The notes under the pieces: model-generated | What the model was told of the DNA's origin: nothing | Databases searched by the model: none | What the model saw: only the letters and a program-made list of their open reading frames with translations | Part shown: piece by piece, positions 6,651 through 14,636 of the stretch | Layout: each line of letters begins with the position of its first letter | How positions within the stretch are numbered: the first letter of the stretch is position 1 | Made by a program: the position numbers and the translations under genes | Origin: JACMMS01 sp043758775 | GTDB lineage: Bacteria; Pseudomonadota; Gammaproteobacteria; Burkholderiales; Methylophilaceae | NCBI GenBank assembly: GCA_043758775.1 | Contig: JAYVMU010000018.1 | Location: forward strand, 1 to 18,330 | Reading direction: 5' to 3' | DNA: 18,330 nt

Positions 6651-7670
6651 TTATTTGCTATGACCAAATACGCGTGGCTGAGTATGTGCATCAATCAGTG
6701 GTACACAGATGTTCATAAAAATCACGGCAAAGGCTACGCCATCAGGGTAGCCGCCATATACACGAATTAAATATACTAAAATAGCCACACCCGCTGCAAA
6801 AACCAATTTACCTTTTGGGGTGGTAGGGCCGCTCACTGGGTCGGTAATAATAAAGAAAGCACAAAACATGGAAGCGCCCGTGAATAAGTGAAATAGCGGG
6901 CTGGCAAAATGTGCTGGACTGACTAAGTGGAACACGCCAGCCATGAAAGCCAGAGTAAGCAAAAATGCGGTAGGTAAATGCCAGCTAATGATACGTTGCT
7001 GTAATAAATACAAACCACCAAGCAAGTATGCACCGACTACGTATTCACCCCCTGTAGCGCCAAATGAGCCAAAAATAGGTGCTTCAGAAATGCTTTGTAC
7101 CGTATGTTTTAACGTGAGTTGTGTCTTTAAATAATCAAGTGGGGTAGCTGAAGTAATAGCATCCATTTTGATGCCATTGGGCAATAACTGGCCGAAAATA
7201 TAATGTAATTGGTCAACAAAACTCAGTGGTGACTGTGCTAGCGTGAGAGGTGCAGGCCACTTTGTCATGATGGTCGGAAATGAAATCAACAGGACTGCAT
7301 AGCCTATCATAGCGGGGTTAAACGGGTTGTAACCCAAGCCACCATAAAGCTGCTTGGAAATAACAATAGCGAATAATGTACCTACTACTATTAGCCACCA
7401 CGGCGCTAGTGGTGGCAATGCCAGAGCTAATAGCCACGCGGTGACAACGGCGCTACCATCCAATAGAAATGGTTTGATTGGGCGTTGGCGAACTTTTAGC
7501 ATGGCAGCTTCTGCACCTAGCGCAGTCAATGTGGCTAAGGTGAGCGTCACTAAAATGCCACCACCGTATATCCATACGTAGGCAATGATGCCAGGTACCA
7601 ATGCCAGCAACACTTTTAGCATAATTACGCCAACACTGGGTGCATTTGAAATGTAGGGAGAGCGATCCAC
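6651..7670 (-). CDS. rnfD: Rnf complex subunit D, membrane flavoprotein
   Basis: This 339-residue polytopic membrane protein belongs to the NqrB/RnfD family. The GYNPFNPAMIGYA motif (113-125) and the covalent FMN site TSATPLDYLK (173-182, FMN expected on Thr176) are intact. Late segments (ITDPVSGPTTPKG, RVYGGYPDGVAFAV) also match the family. The start is GTG (7668-7670) with AGGAT four bases upstream. It lies between rnfC (43-bp gap) and rnfG (11-bp gap). The subunit is part of the ion-translocating core; whether Na+ or H+ is moved cannot be told from the sequence. Confidence 0.95.
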   Translation of the reverse strand: MDRSPYISNAPSVGVIMLKVLLALVPGIIAYVWIYGGGILVTLTLATLTALGAEAAMLKVRQRPIKPFLLDGSAVVTAWLLALALPPLAPWWLIVVGTLFAIVISKQLYGGLGYNPFNPAMIGYAVLLISFPTIMTKWPAPLTLAQSPLSFVDQLHYIFGQLLPNGIKMDAITSATPLDYLKTQLTLKHTVQSISEAPIFGSFGATGGEYVVGAYLLGGLYLLQQRIISWHLPTAFLLTLAFMAGVFHLVSPAHFASPLFHLFTGASMFCAFFIITDPVSGPTTPKGKLVFAAGVAILVYLIRVYGGYPDGVAFAVIFMNICVPLIDAHTQPRVFGHSK

Positions 7671-7713
7671 AATTATCCTGTTTTATAATATGTTATGTTT
7701 GTTATTTATTTTT

Positions 7714-9615
7714 TTAATATGTAGTTTTATCCGCAGGTAAAAACTCTTTACGTCTGGCTTCTATTTCAGCAATCTCTGCTATTACAGTTTTGCTAGTAGG
7801 CTCAATATTCTTAGGCGCATCCCCTGCTGCAATTGCCGCGGCTTTTTGCGCTTTAGCGCGTTCAATCGCCGCTGCAATAATGGCTTGTTTCGCTGCCTTC
7901 TTTTCATCTTCAGATTGTTCGCTTGTCACTTCAGCTATGTTTTCGGCGACCTTGGCAGGTGCGACCGCTTTTAATGCTTTAGCTCGTTCAATCGCAGCGG
8001 CTATGGCTGCTTGTTTGGCGGCCTTTTTAGCTTCATCATCAGTTGATGCGGTTACTGCGATAGCGGGCTCAGTGGCTGCTTTAGCTTTTTCTGCCTCAAT
8101 TTTGTTATTTTCTAATTTCCCTGCTTCAGCACGCTGTGCATGTTTTTGTGTGCGTTCAATTTTCTCGCGTTCAGTACGCATCAATTTAAACTCATTACGT
8201 TCACGTGCCAAGTCTGCCGCTTCTTTGGCTTTATCCGCGGCAATAATTTCGCTTTTTGCATAACGATAATACTGTACTAGCGGGATATTGCTTGGACACA
8301 CATAAGAACATGCACCACACTCAATACAATCAAATAATTGGTAATCACGCGCTTTTTCAAAGTTATCAGACTTGGCAAACCAATACAATTCCTGAGGTTG
8401 CAAACTCACTGGGCAAGCATCGGCGCAGCGTGCGCAACGTATGCAGGGCAGAGCAGGAGGTGGCTCAGCAAATAAACTAGGTGCAGCCGCGATGATGCAG
8501 TTGGCGGCTTTGGTAATGGGTACTTCGGTGGAGGGCAAGCTAAAGCCCATCATCGGCCCACCCATAATATAATGACTGGTATTCGCTTTTGCACCACCTG
8601 CAGCGGTTACTAAGTCATGTAAAGGCGTGCCAAATAAAACTTCAAAATTTTGAGGTGTATTAACATTGCCCGTCATCGATACAATACGATTGATTGCGGG
8701 CTCACCAAATTCAAAATAGCGATATAACGCTAGTACCGTGGCCACGTTAAATACTTGTACGCCAAGGTCTGTGGAGCGTTTATCACTTGGAATTTCAGTA
8801 CCAAGTAGTAAGTGAATCAAACGTCGCGCATCACCACTTGGATAAAGTGTGGGCACGGCTTTGACTTGCATGTTCTCTTTATCTGCACAAGTAGTTTGCA
8901 TGGCATTAATGGCTTGCGGTTTGTTGTCTTCAATGCCAATCACGCATTTTTCTGCGCCCAATAAATGCTGTGCAATAGCGATGCCTTGCATGATTTGGTC
9001 GGCACGTTCACGCATCAGCATGTCGTCACAAGTAATATAAGGCTCACACTCCGCGGCGTTGATGACTAAGGTATGTACGCCTGACTTTCCATTGGCACGT
9101 AGTTTTATATGCGTCGGAAAAGTCGCGCCACCCAAGCCTACAATGCCGGATAAGCGCAGACTAGCCACTAAATCTCTTTTATCCGCATTACGCCAATCAA
9201 CTGGCGTCAGTTTGGTAACCCACTTATCTAGACCATCAGGAATTAAGGTGATGCACATATCAGGTAAACCTGATGGATGTGGAATAATGGCATCTGCAAT
9301 CGCACTAATCATGCCAGATGTTGGCGCATGGATTGCAGCAGAAACTGCGCCTTCCGCTTCCGCTAGCAATTGTCCTTTGAGTACGTGCTCTCCAATATTG
9401 ACTTTGATTTTGGGGATATTGCCCACGTGTTGACGTAATGGCAGTATCAGTTTTTTAGGCAACTTTAGTTGTGCGATTGGCAACTGGGTAGATGCAGTTT
9501 TATTTTCGGGTGGGTGTACGCCACCATTAAACTTGAATACGTCGCTAGTAGTTAGATTATTAACTTGGCTGTGGCTAGTATTTAGTTTCTGAAAAAAATT
9601 GATAATCGCGTTCAT
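7714..9615 (-). CDS. rnfC: Rnf complex subunit C, NADH/FMN and [4Fe-4S] peripheral subunit
   Basis: This 633-residue cytosolic subunit exchanges electrons with NAD(H). The glycine-rich flavin/NADH-type region (GLGGATFPTHIK, 160-171; AECEPYITCDDMLM, 188-201) is followed by two [4Fe-4S] motifs: Cys391, 394, 397, 401 and Cys430, 433, 436, 440. Beyond about residue 455 comes a long charged Lys/Ala/Glu-rich helical tail, typical of proteobacterial RnfC but variable. Here it holds two near-identical 21-residue blocks (530-550 and 572-592). The start overlaps the rnfB stop in an ATGA arrangement (9612-9615), giving translational coupling. All cofactor motifs are intact. Confidence 0.96.
   Translation of the reverse strand: MNAIINFFQKLNTSHSQVNNLTTSDVFKFNGGVHPPENKTASTQLPIAQLKLPKKLILPLRQHVGNIPKIKVNIGEHVLKGQLLAEAEGAVSAAIHAPTSGMISAIADAIIPHPSGLPDMCITLIPDGLDKWVTKLTPVDWRNADKRDLVASLRLSGIVGLGGATFPTHIKLRANGKSGVHTLVINAAECEPYITCDDMLMRERADQIMQGIAIAQHLLGAEKCVIGIEDNKPQAINAMQTTCADKENMQVKAVPTLYPSGDARRLIHLLLGTEIPSDKRSTDLGVQVFNVATVLALYRYFEFGEPAINRIVSMTGNVNTPQNFEVLFGTPLHDLVTAAGGAKANTSHYIMGGPMMGFSLPSTEVPITKAANCIIAAAPSLFAEPPPALPCIRCARCADACPVSLQPQELYWFAKSDNFEKARDYQLFDCIECGACSYVCPSNIPLVQYYRYAKSEIIAADKAKEAADLARERNEFKLMRTEREKIERTQKHAQRAEAGKLENNKIEAEKAKAATEPAIAVTASTDDEAKKAAKQAAIAAAIERAKALKAVAPAKVAENIAEVTSEQSEDEKKAAKQAIIAAAIERAKAQKAAAIAAGDAPKNIEPTSKTVIAEIAEIEARRKEFLPADKTTY
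7840..8028 (-). repeat. Duplicated helix-coding block in the rnfC tail
   Basis: Segments 7966-8028 and 7840-7902 encode nearly the same 21 residues: KKAAKQA[AI]IAAAIERAKA[LQ]KA. A 21-residue linker rich in Ala, Val and Glu separates them. The DNA copies differ at many silent positions, so the duplication is old or has been kept by selection. The blocks probably form coiled or single alpha-helices. Confidence 0.8.
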
Positions 9616-10211
9616 GCTGCATGTGCCACAGGGTTAGTTACTTCTAGTTTAATCGGGAAAACAGGGTATTTCCATTTCCAATTATCTGGGTTTTCTGCTA
9701 TCAGTTCCATCGTAATACAATCTACTGGGCAGGGCGCTACGCATAGCTCGCAGCCTGTACATTCGCTGGTGATAATCGTGTGCATATGTTTTGCGGCGCC
9801 TAATATGGCGTCTACTGGGCACGCTTGGATGCACAGCGTACAGCCAATGCAGATATTTTCATCAATAAATGCTACCGCTTTGGGTTTTGGTAAACCATGT
9901 TCCGCATTGAGCGGCTTGTATTCCACACCAACTAAATCTGCCAGTGCATGTGCGCCAGCATCACCGCCTGGTGGGCACTGATTAATATCCGCCTCACCTT
10001 TGGCGATGGCGGTGGCGTAAGGTTTACAACCAGGATAACCACATTGACCACATTGCGTTTGTGGCAAAATTGCATCAATACGGGCAATTAAGGGATCACC
10101 TTCTACTTTGAATTTAAGCGCAGAAATGCCAAGGACAACGCCTAGCACCAAAGCGAGTCCTATCATGACGTAAAGAGCGAGCAGCATGGGGGAGGTTAAA
10201 GTAGTGAGCAT
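9612..10211 (-). CDS. rnfB: Rnf complex subunit B, iron-sulfur electron-entry subunit
   Basis: This 199-residue protein has an N-terminal membrane anchor (about residues 8-30). An FeS domain follows with Cys54, Cys57, Cys62 and Cys79. Two ferredoxin-type [4Fe-4S] motifs come next (Cys121, 124, 127, 131 and Cys151, 154, 157, 161), each ending in CPVD. It is the expected docking point for ferredoxin. The gene begins 39 bp after rnfA and overlaps rnfC by 4 bp. The length is typical of the proteobacterial form (E. coli RsxB is 192). Confidence 0.96.
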   Translation of the reverse strand: MLTTLTSPMLLALYVMIGLALVLGVVLGISALKFKVEGDPLIARIDAILPQTQCGQCGYPGCKPYATAIAKGEADINQCPPGGDAGAHALADLVGVEYKPLNAEHGLPKPKAVAFIDENICIGCTLCIQACPVDAILGAAKHMHTIITSECTGCELCVAPCPVDCITMELIAENPDNWKWKYPVFPIKLEVTNPVAHAA

Positions 10212-10250
10212 ACGGCTTTTCTAAATTTTTTTTGTTTACTAACTAGCTCT

Positions 10251-10847
10251 TTATCTATCCAGACCAGCAAAGCCCATAAATGCTAGGCTCATTAGTGAGG
10301 CTGTAATCATGGCAATGCCTGAGCCTTTAAACACTAATGGCACATCTGCAGCTTCTAGGTGTTCGCGCATAGAAGCGAATAAAATCAGTACCATGGAGAA
10401 TCCCGCTGCACCGCCAAATCCAAATAATGCAGATTCAACAAAGCCATGGCTTGCTTGCGCATTAAGTAAGGGAATGCCCAAAACTGCGCAATTAGTGGTA
10501 ATTAGAGGCAGAAAAATACCCAAAGATTGATATAAGGGTGGAAAGTTTTTTTCCATTAACATCTCGGTAAATTGCACGACGCCGGCGATGACAATAATGA
10601 ATGATAGCGTACGTAAGTATTGCAAGTTATTTGGCTCAAGCAAGTAATGGCTAATCGCCCAGCTGGTGCATGAGCCAATGGTGAGCACAAAAGCGGTGGC
10701 TGCTGCCATCCCAATAGAAGCTTCGAGTTTTTTCGATACCCCCATAAATGGGCACAGGCCTAATATTTTTACCAATACAATATTGTTGACTAGTACTGTC
10801 CCGACAATAATGGAAATAAAGCTTTGCGTCAGAATATGGTTAGACAT
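10251..10847 (-). CDS. rnfA: Rnf complex subunit A, integral membrane protein
   Basis: This 198-residue hydrophobic protein is homologous to RsxA/NqrE. Cys32 (ILGLCPFMGV) and Cys120 (LITTNCAVLG) occupy the paired half-repeat positions that bind the intramembrane iron-sulfur centre shared with RnfE. It is the first gene of the minus-strand operon rnfABCDGE-nth. Its promoter must lie in the 303-bp gap shared with the divergent dapA gene. No strong Shine-Dalgarno is visible before the ATG at 10847. Confidence 0.96.
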   Translation of the reverse strand: MSNHILTQSFISIIVGTVLVNNIVLVKILGLCPFMGVSKKLEASIGMAAATAFVLTIGSCTSWAISHYLLEPNNLQYLRTLSFIIVIAGVVQFTEMLMEKNFPPLYQSLGIFLPLITTNCAVLGIPLLNAQASHGFVESALFGFGGAAGFSMVLILFASMREHLEAADVPLVFKGSGIAMITASLMSLAFMGFAGLDR

Positions 10848-10956
10848 AGTAGTGTTTTAAACCAAGTAATTAAACCAGTTAAAATTATACCGCGTTTTGC
10901 CGACGCTATAAATTAGTGCGTGATTGAATTGCGCTATGTGCAGTGCCAAATTCACG

Positions 10957-10992
10957 CAATGGCTTGATATGACACAATATAGCAAGCCATTG
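10957..10992. repeat. Inverted repeat in the rnfA-dapA intergenic region
   Basis: CAATGGCTTG (10957-10966) and CAAGCCATTG (10983-10992) are perfect 10-bp arms around a 16-base spacer. Neither strand has a following U-tract, so it is not an intrinsic terminator. It lies 110 bp upstream of rnfA and 158 bp upstream of dapA. An operator or a leader hairpin is possible. Confidence 0.55.
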
Positions 10993-11089
10993 TTATATTC
11001 ACAAAGAATATATGCTTATAGTGACGGGTCATTTAGTTATTTAGAACAAGCTAATTAAAATGTAAAAAAGTGTTAGTAAGTTATTGACT

Positions 11090-11141
11090 TTGCCTTTAGT
11101 AGTAGAGTTTCGGTTAAAATATCGAAGTTATTAATTAAAGG
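11090..11141 (+). promoter_or_regulatory. Possible dapA promoter and ribosome-binding site
   Basis: AAAGG (11137-11141) lies nine bases before the dapA ATG and is a good Shine-Dalgarno. TTGCCT (11090-11095) and TAAAAT (11115-11120) could be -35 and -10 boxes, but the 19-base spacing is long. An alternative TTGACT just upstream is even farther away. The ribosome-binding site is more certain than the promoter. Confidence 0.4.
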
Positions 11142-11150
11142 TTCGTTATT

Positions 11151-12026
11151 ATGCTGCAAGGCAGTCTCGTTGCTATCGTCACCCCCATGTTTGAGGATGG
11201 CAGTTTGGATATACCAGCGTTACATCAGCTGATTGATTTTCATATCAATGCAGGTACGGATGGCATCGTTGTCGTGGGTACTACCGGTGAATCGCCTACA
11301 GTAGATTGGGATGAGCATTGCTTACTGATTAAAGAGACTGTAGAGCGTGTGGCTAAGCGCATTCCCGTCATTGCTGGTACCGGTGCAAATAGCACAAAAG
11401 AGGCAATAGAACTAACTGCTAAAGCTAAAACTTTAGGTGCAGATGCTTGTCTACTCGTGACGCCTTATTATAACAAGCCTACGCAAGAGGGTTTGTATCA
11501 GCACTTCGCGGCGGTGGCAGCAGCGGTGGATATCCCGCAAATTTTGTACAATGTGCCAGGCAGAACTTGCTGTGACATGAGCAATGACACGGTACTCCGC
11601 TTGGCCGCTATCTCCAATATTATTGGGATTAAAGATGCGACAGGTGGCATAGACCGTGGTACAGATCTCTTATTACGTGCACCTAAAGATTTTGCGGTTT
11701 ACAGCGGCGATGATGCGACAGCCTTATCTTTAATGTTATTAGGTGGTCATGGTGTGATTTCTGTGACGGCCAATGCGGCGCCAAAACTGATGCATGACAT
11801 GTGTGTAGCTGCCATGCAGGGCGATGCCTTTGCAGCCCGTGCAATGAATGCTAAATTATTTGGCTTGCATCAAAAGTTATTTATTGAAGCCAACCCAACG
11901 CCTTTGAAATGGGTGCTGCAAGAAATGGGTCTAATTAAATTGGGCATTCGTTTGCCTTTGGTGACCTTATCAAAACAGCATCATGATACTTTACGCTCAG
12001 CCATGAAATCAGCAGAGTTAATCTAG
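11151..12026 (+). CDS. dapA: 4-hydroxy-tetrahydrodipicolinate synthase
   Basis: This 291-residue TIM-barrel aldolase condenses pyruvate with aspartate semialdehyde, the first committed step to diaminopimelate and lysine. The Schiff-base Lys161 lies in IGIKDATG. The proton-relay residues Thr44 and Tyr133 (with Thr45 and Tyr107) and substrate-binding Arg138 (NVPGRT) fall at the same numbers as in E. coli DapA. The length matches E. coli (292). A Shine-Dalgarno supports the start. The bamC gene follows closely, the dapA-bamC order also found in E. coli. Confidence 0.98.
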   Translation: MLQGSLVAIVTPMFEDGSLDIPALHQLIDFHINAGTDGIVVVGTTGESPTVDWDEHCLLIKETVERVAKRIPVIAGTGANSTKEAIELTAKAKTLGADACLLVTPYYNKPTQEGLYQHFAAVAAAVDIPQILYNVPGRTCCDMSNDTVLRLAAISNIIGIKDATGGIDRGTDLLLRAPKDFAVYSGDDATALSLMLLGGHGVISVTANAAPKLMHDMCVAAMQGDAFAARAMNAKLFGLHQKLFIEANPTPLKWVLQEMGLIKLGIRLPLVTLSKQHHDTLRSAMKSAELI

Positions 12027-12059
12027 AGCAAGTTAGCATATAGAGTGAGAAAACATAGA

Positions 12060-13259
12060 ATGATTTGTACTAAACGATTCATGATTAAACCGATTATCTT
12101 GCTGGCGCTGTTAGCGTTAGCGGGATGTGACTCAATTCCATTTATAAACGATGCGCCTGACTATAAAGGGGCGGGCCGAGCTAAGCCACTTGAAGTGCCA
12201 CCAGATTTAACGGCGGTGACTTCAAGTGATGCCTATGTAGTACCCGGTGGCAGTACCAGCTATTCTAGCTATGCTCAAGGCCAGGAAGTGCAAGAGGCCA
12301 ACGTAGAAAAAATCCTACCTACTAATGCTGACGGTGTGACTTTGCATCGATCTGGTACAGATCGATGGTTAGTCGTGAATGCACCAGCTGAAAAAATCTG
12401 GCCAGAAATTCGCGAGTTTTGGCTTGACCAAGGCTTTGCAGTGCGTGTAGAGCAACCTGATATTGGCGTGATGGAGACAGAGTGGATCGAGTCGGACGCG
12501 CTTAAAGTGAAGCAAAAGGGTAACTTATTAGATAAGTTTGATAAATATCTTGATAAATTATCGGGATTAGCAGATAAAAGAAAATTCCACACTCGTTTAG
12601 ATCGCGGTGTAAAACTAGGGACTACAGAAATTTACATGACACACCGCACCGTATCTAGTGCGCCTGATGATGGTAAGAATCGTGTTCAAACGCAGTTTGG
12701 TGAAATTGATACGGGCTATCGTTTGGATGCTAATGCTAAAGACGCAACTTCAATTGACGATGAACTTGATGTTGAATTATTGCGTCGTTTAATGGTTAAG
12801 CTAGGTGTGGATGCAAGCAAAGCCAAACAAATTGCTGCAGAGCCAATTGTGGAGAAACATGCTGAATTGCTTAAAGAGCCAGATGGTGGTGCAGCTTTAT
12901 CGTTGAATGACTCATTTGACCGCGGCTGGCGTCGTGTCGGTTTGGCATTAGATCGGGTAGGCTTTGTTATTGAAGATAAAGACCGTTCTAATGGTGTATT
13001 TTTTGTACGCTACGCTGATATTGACGTCGCGACTGGCGACAAAAAGAAAAAAGGCTTGCTTGATACTTTGAAGTTCTGGAGTAGTAGTAAAGATGACGAC
13101 AAATCTGATGATAAGAGCAATGCAGCCAAGCAATATAGTATTAAAGTGGCCGATAGTGCTGCTGGCTCTAAAGTGACAGTAGAAAACAAAGATGGTAGCC
13201 ATAACCATTCTGCGACAGCTAATAAGATTCTAGCGTTACTGTATGAAGAACTTAAATAA
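12060..13259 (+). CDS. bamC: Outer-membrane protein assembly factor BamC (NlpB-type lipoprotein)
   Basis: This 399-residue lipoprotein has a signal peptide ending in the lipobox LALAGC, so Cys22 (from the ATG at 12060) would be lipidated. An unstructured stretch (DYKGAGRAKPLEVPPDLT) follows, then two helix-grip domains (about residues 90-215 and 270-395). BamC joins BamA, B, D and E in folding beta-barrel proteins into the outer membrane. The C-terminal domain contains a Lys/Asp/Ser-rich insertion (about residues 324-350), and the protein is longer than E. coli BamC (344). A GTG at 12045 and an ATG at 12081 are alternative starts; I prefer 12060 because GAGTGAG lies upstream. The gap to dapA is 33 bp. 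Confidence 0.9.
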   Translation: MICTKRFMIKPIILLALLALAGCDSIPFINDAPDYKGAGRAKPLEVPPDLTAVTSSDAYVVPGGSTSYSSYAQGQEVQEANVEKILPTNADGVTLHRSGTDRWLVVNAPAEKIWPEIREFWLDQGFAVRVEQPDIGVMETEWIESDALKVKQKGNLLDKFDKYLDKLSGLADKRKFHTRLDRGVKLGTTEIYMTHRTVSSAPDDGKNRVQTQFGEIDTGYRLDANAKDATSIDDELDVELLRRLMVKLGVDASKAKQIAAEPIVEKHAELLKEPDGGAALSLNDSFDRGWRRVGLALDRVGFVIEDKDRSNGVFFVRYADIDVATGDKKKKGLLDTLKFWSSSKDDDKSDDKSNAAKQYSIKVADSAAGSKVTVENKDGSHNHSATANKILALLYEELK

Positions 13260-13289
13260 TTGCCCAACTTAAGTTAGCGGATTTGAGTA

Positions 13290-14075
13290 ATGCGCTTTGC
13301 ATCATTAGGCAGTGGTAGTGCTGGCAATAGTTTAGTCGTTGAAGCCCAATCTGGTGGAGCAGAACCTACTCGATTACTGTTGGATTGTGGCTTTGGCTTG
13401 CGTGATGTTGTTACTCGTTTGCAAAGATTGGAATTAGAACTGGAGCAAATTACCGGTATTCTAGTCACGCATGAGCATGATGACCACGCCAAAGGCGTGT
13501 TTAAACTCGCTAATAAATACAATATCGCGGTTTGGCTAACGCATGGCACACTTAAAATGTGTGAGCGCTATATACCAGACAAGCACAATATCCAAATTAA
13601 TGTCATTGATAGCCATCAGACCTTTGCCATAGGAGCGTTGCAAGTAACACCTTACCCCGTGCCACATGATGCACGAGAGCCTACGCAGTTTGTCTTTAGC
13701 GATGGAAATCGTAAGCTGGGGGTGTTGACCGATGCTGGCAGCTCAACACCTTATATTGAGTCGGTTTTGACTGGTTGCGATGCGTTGGTATTGGAGTGCA
13801 ATCATGATGTCGACATGCTAGACAAGGGACCTTACGCATGGACACTGAAAAAACGCGTAGGTAGCCGATTAGGTCATCTGGATAATACAAGTGCTGCCGC
13901 GTTGTTATCGCAATTAGATAACTCTAAACTGCAACATATTGTGGCAGCACATTTAAGCGCTAAGAATAATTCACCAGAACTGGCTAAGCGGGCATTGAGT
14001 CAGGTACTGAATTGCACTATAGATTGGGTGGGGATTGCAGACCAAGTTTCAGGTTTTAGCTGGCGAGGGTTTTGA
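13290..14075 (+). CDS. Metallo-beta-lactamase-fold hydrolase (YycJ/VicX-like)
   Basis: This 261-residue protein opens with the family-typical MRFASLGSGSAGNSLVVE strand. The metal-binding THEHDDHAKG motif supplies His61, His63, Asp65 and His66. Further ligands are likely in PVPHDAREPT and in LTDAGSST. Members of this branch are predicted DNA- or RNA-acting hydrolases, and the Bacillus relative YycJ has nuclease activity. Here it lies 30 bp after bamC, a common neighbour in betaproteobacteria. No signal peptide is seen. The fold is certain; the substrate is not known. Confidence 0.88.
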   Translation: MRFASLGSGSAGNSLVVEAQSGGAEPTRLLLDCGFGLRDVVTRLQRLELELEQITGILVTHEHDDHAKGVFKLANKYNIAVWLTHGTLKMCERYIPDKHNIQINVIDSHQTFAIGALQVTPYPVPHDAREPTQFVFSDGNRKLGVLTDAGSSTPYIESVLTGCDALVLECNHDVDMLDKGPYAWTLKKRVGSRLGHLDNTSAAALLSQLDNSKLQHIVAAHLSAKNNSPELAKRALSQVLNCTIDWVGIADQVSGFSWRGF

Positions 14076-14090
14076 TAAGTGAATTGAGCC

Positions 14091-14125
14091 AATAAAAAAG
14101 CCGACCTAAGCCGGCTATTTTTATT
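14091..14125. terminator. Bidirectional intrinsic terminator
   Basis: The stem AGCCG (14099-14103) / CGGCT (14112-14116) is flanked by A-rich sequence on the left and T-rich sequence on the right. Each strand therefore has a U-tract after the hairpin (T6 on the minus strand, ATTTTTATT on the plus). It sits between the convergent hydrolase gene and the lipoprotein gene and can end both. Confidence 0.85.
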
Positions 14126-14149
14126 AATAATGTTATTCTTACAATAAAA

Positions 14150-14377
14150 TTATTTTGCAGCAGCGTCAGCTGGTTTAGCATCAGCATCAGCAGCAGGTGC
14201 AGCATCAGCAGCAGGTGCAGCAGGTGCAGCAGCAGGTGCAGCAGCAGGAGCTTCAGCAGCAGGTGCAGCAGGAGCTTCAGCAGCAGGTGCAGGTGCAGCA
14301 GGAGCTTCAGCAGGTTTTTCGCCACAAGCGGTTAAAGCAAGTGCTAATAGAGCAGCTAATAGAGCAGAACGTGTCAT
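14150..14377 (-). CDS. Small Ala/Pro-rich lipoprotein
   Basis: This 75-residue protein has a short signal peptide and lipobox (LALTAC, Cys18), then GEKPAEAP, and from there almost only Ala, Pro, Glu, Asp and Lys in repeating blocks of the PAAEAPAA and PAADA type. A good ribosome-binding site (AAGGGAT) precedes the ATG at 14377. The tail is encoded by imperfect GCAGCTGGTGCT-like triplet repeats, so its length is prone to slippage. It is probably an outer-membrane-anchored flexible spacer. Similar small lipoproteins are common in betaproteobacteria and have no known function. A real gene is likely because lipobox, ribosome-binding site and terminator all agree. Confidence 0.75.
   Translation of the reverse strand: MTRSALLAALLALALTACGEKPAEAPAAPAPAAEAPAAPAAEAPAAAPAAAPAAPAADAAPAADADAKPADAAAK
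14158..14315. repeat. GCA/GGT-rich low-complexity triplet repeat
   Basis: The plus strand reads as imperfect runs of cagcagcaggtgcagcagg units. They encode the Ala/Pro/Asp tail of the lipoprotein on the minus strand, and open frames on other strands here (Leu- or Gln-rich) are by-products. The stretch is a candidate for slipped-strand length variation. Confidence 0.7.
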
Positions 14378-14535
14378 TTTGTTATCCCTTGATATAAAAA
14401 TATGAAATCAGTAGCGGCCAGCTAATTTAGCCTTCCGAGTGAGGCAAATTTTACCAGCAATTACAAAAAATACTACCATTTTTGTTGATTTTGTTGTTTA
14501 TTTTTCTTTTTTATTGGGCTTTTAGTGGTTTTTTT

Positions 14536-14563
14536 ACATCATGCTTTAATTTAAGCATGATGT
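14536..14563. repeat. Perfect 11-bp palindrome upstream of the lipoprotein gene
   Basis: ACATCATGCTT (14536-14546) and AAGCATGATGT (14553-14563) are perfect arms around a 6-base AT loop. It lies 73 bp downstream of the NolW-like gene and 158 bp upstream of the lipoprotein start. On the transcribed minus strand the hairpin is followed by an A-run, not a U-run, so it is not a classic terminator. An operator, or an mRNA 3'-end stabiliser, would fit. The rest of the 259-bp gap (14378-14636) is AT-rich with no gene seen. Confidence 0.55.
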
Positions 14564-14636
14564 TCTGTATTCAAGGTGATTCTACTTTTGAGGGTGGAGT
14601 CTCACTAAACACAATAATTTTTCTGCCACCTGGTTC

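Larger units (their letters stand above)
10848..11150. other. Divergent intergenic region between rnfA and dapA
   Basis: This 303-bp AT-rich stretch contains no convincing gene. It must hold the promoters for the leftward rnf operon and the rightward dapA-bamC unit. It carries a perfect 10-bp inverted repeat and, close to dapA, a weak sigma-70-like pair and a clear ribosome-binding site. No lysine riboswitch-like structure was recognised. Confidence 0.7.

Noticed and set aside
7790..8263. 157-residue plus-strand open frame opposite the rnfC tail
   Set aside because: It is an antisense shadow of the Ala/Lys-rich rnfC tail with no family pattern.
14056..14325. Leu/His-rich and Gln-rich open frames across the lipoprotein gene
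   Set aside because: They are other-frame readings of the GCA/GGT triplet repeat. Only the frame with signal peptide, lipobox and ribosome-binding site is credible.
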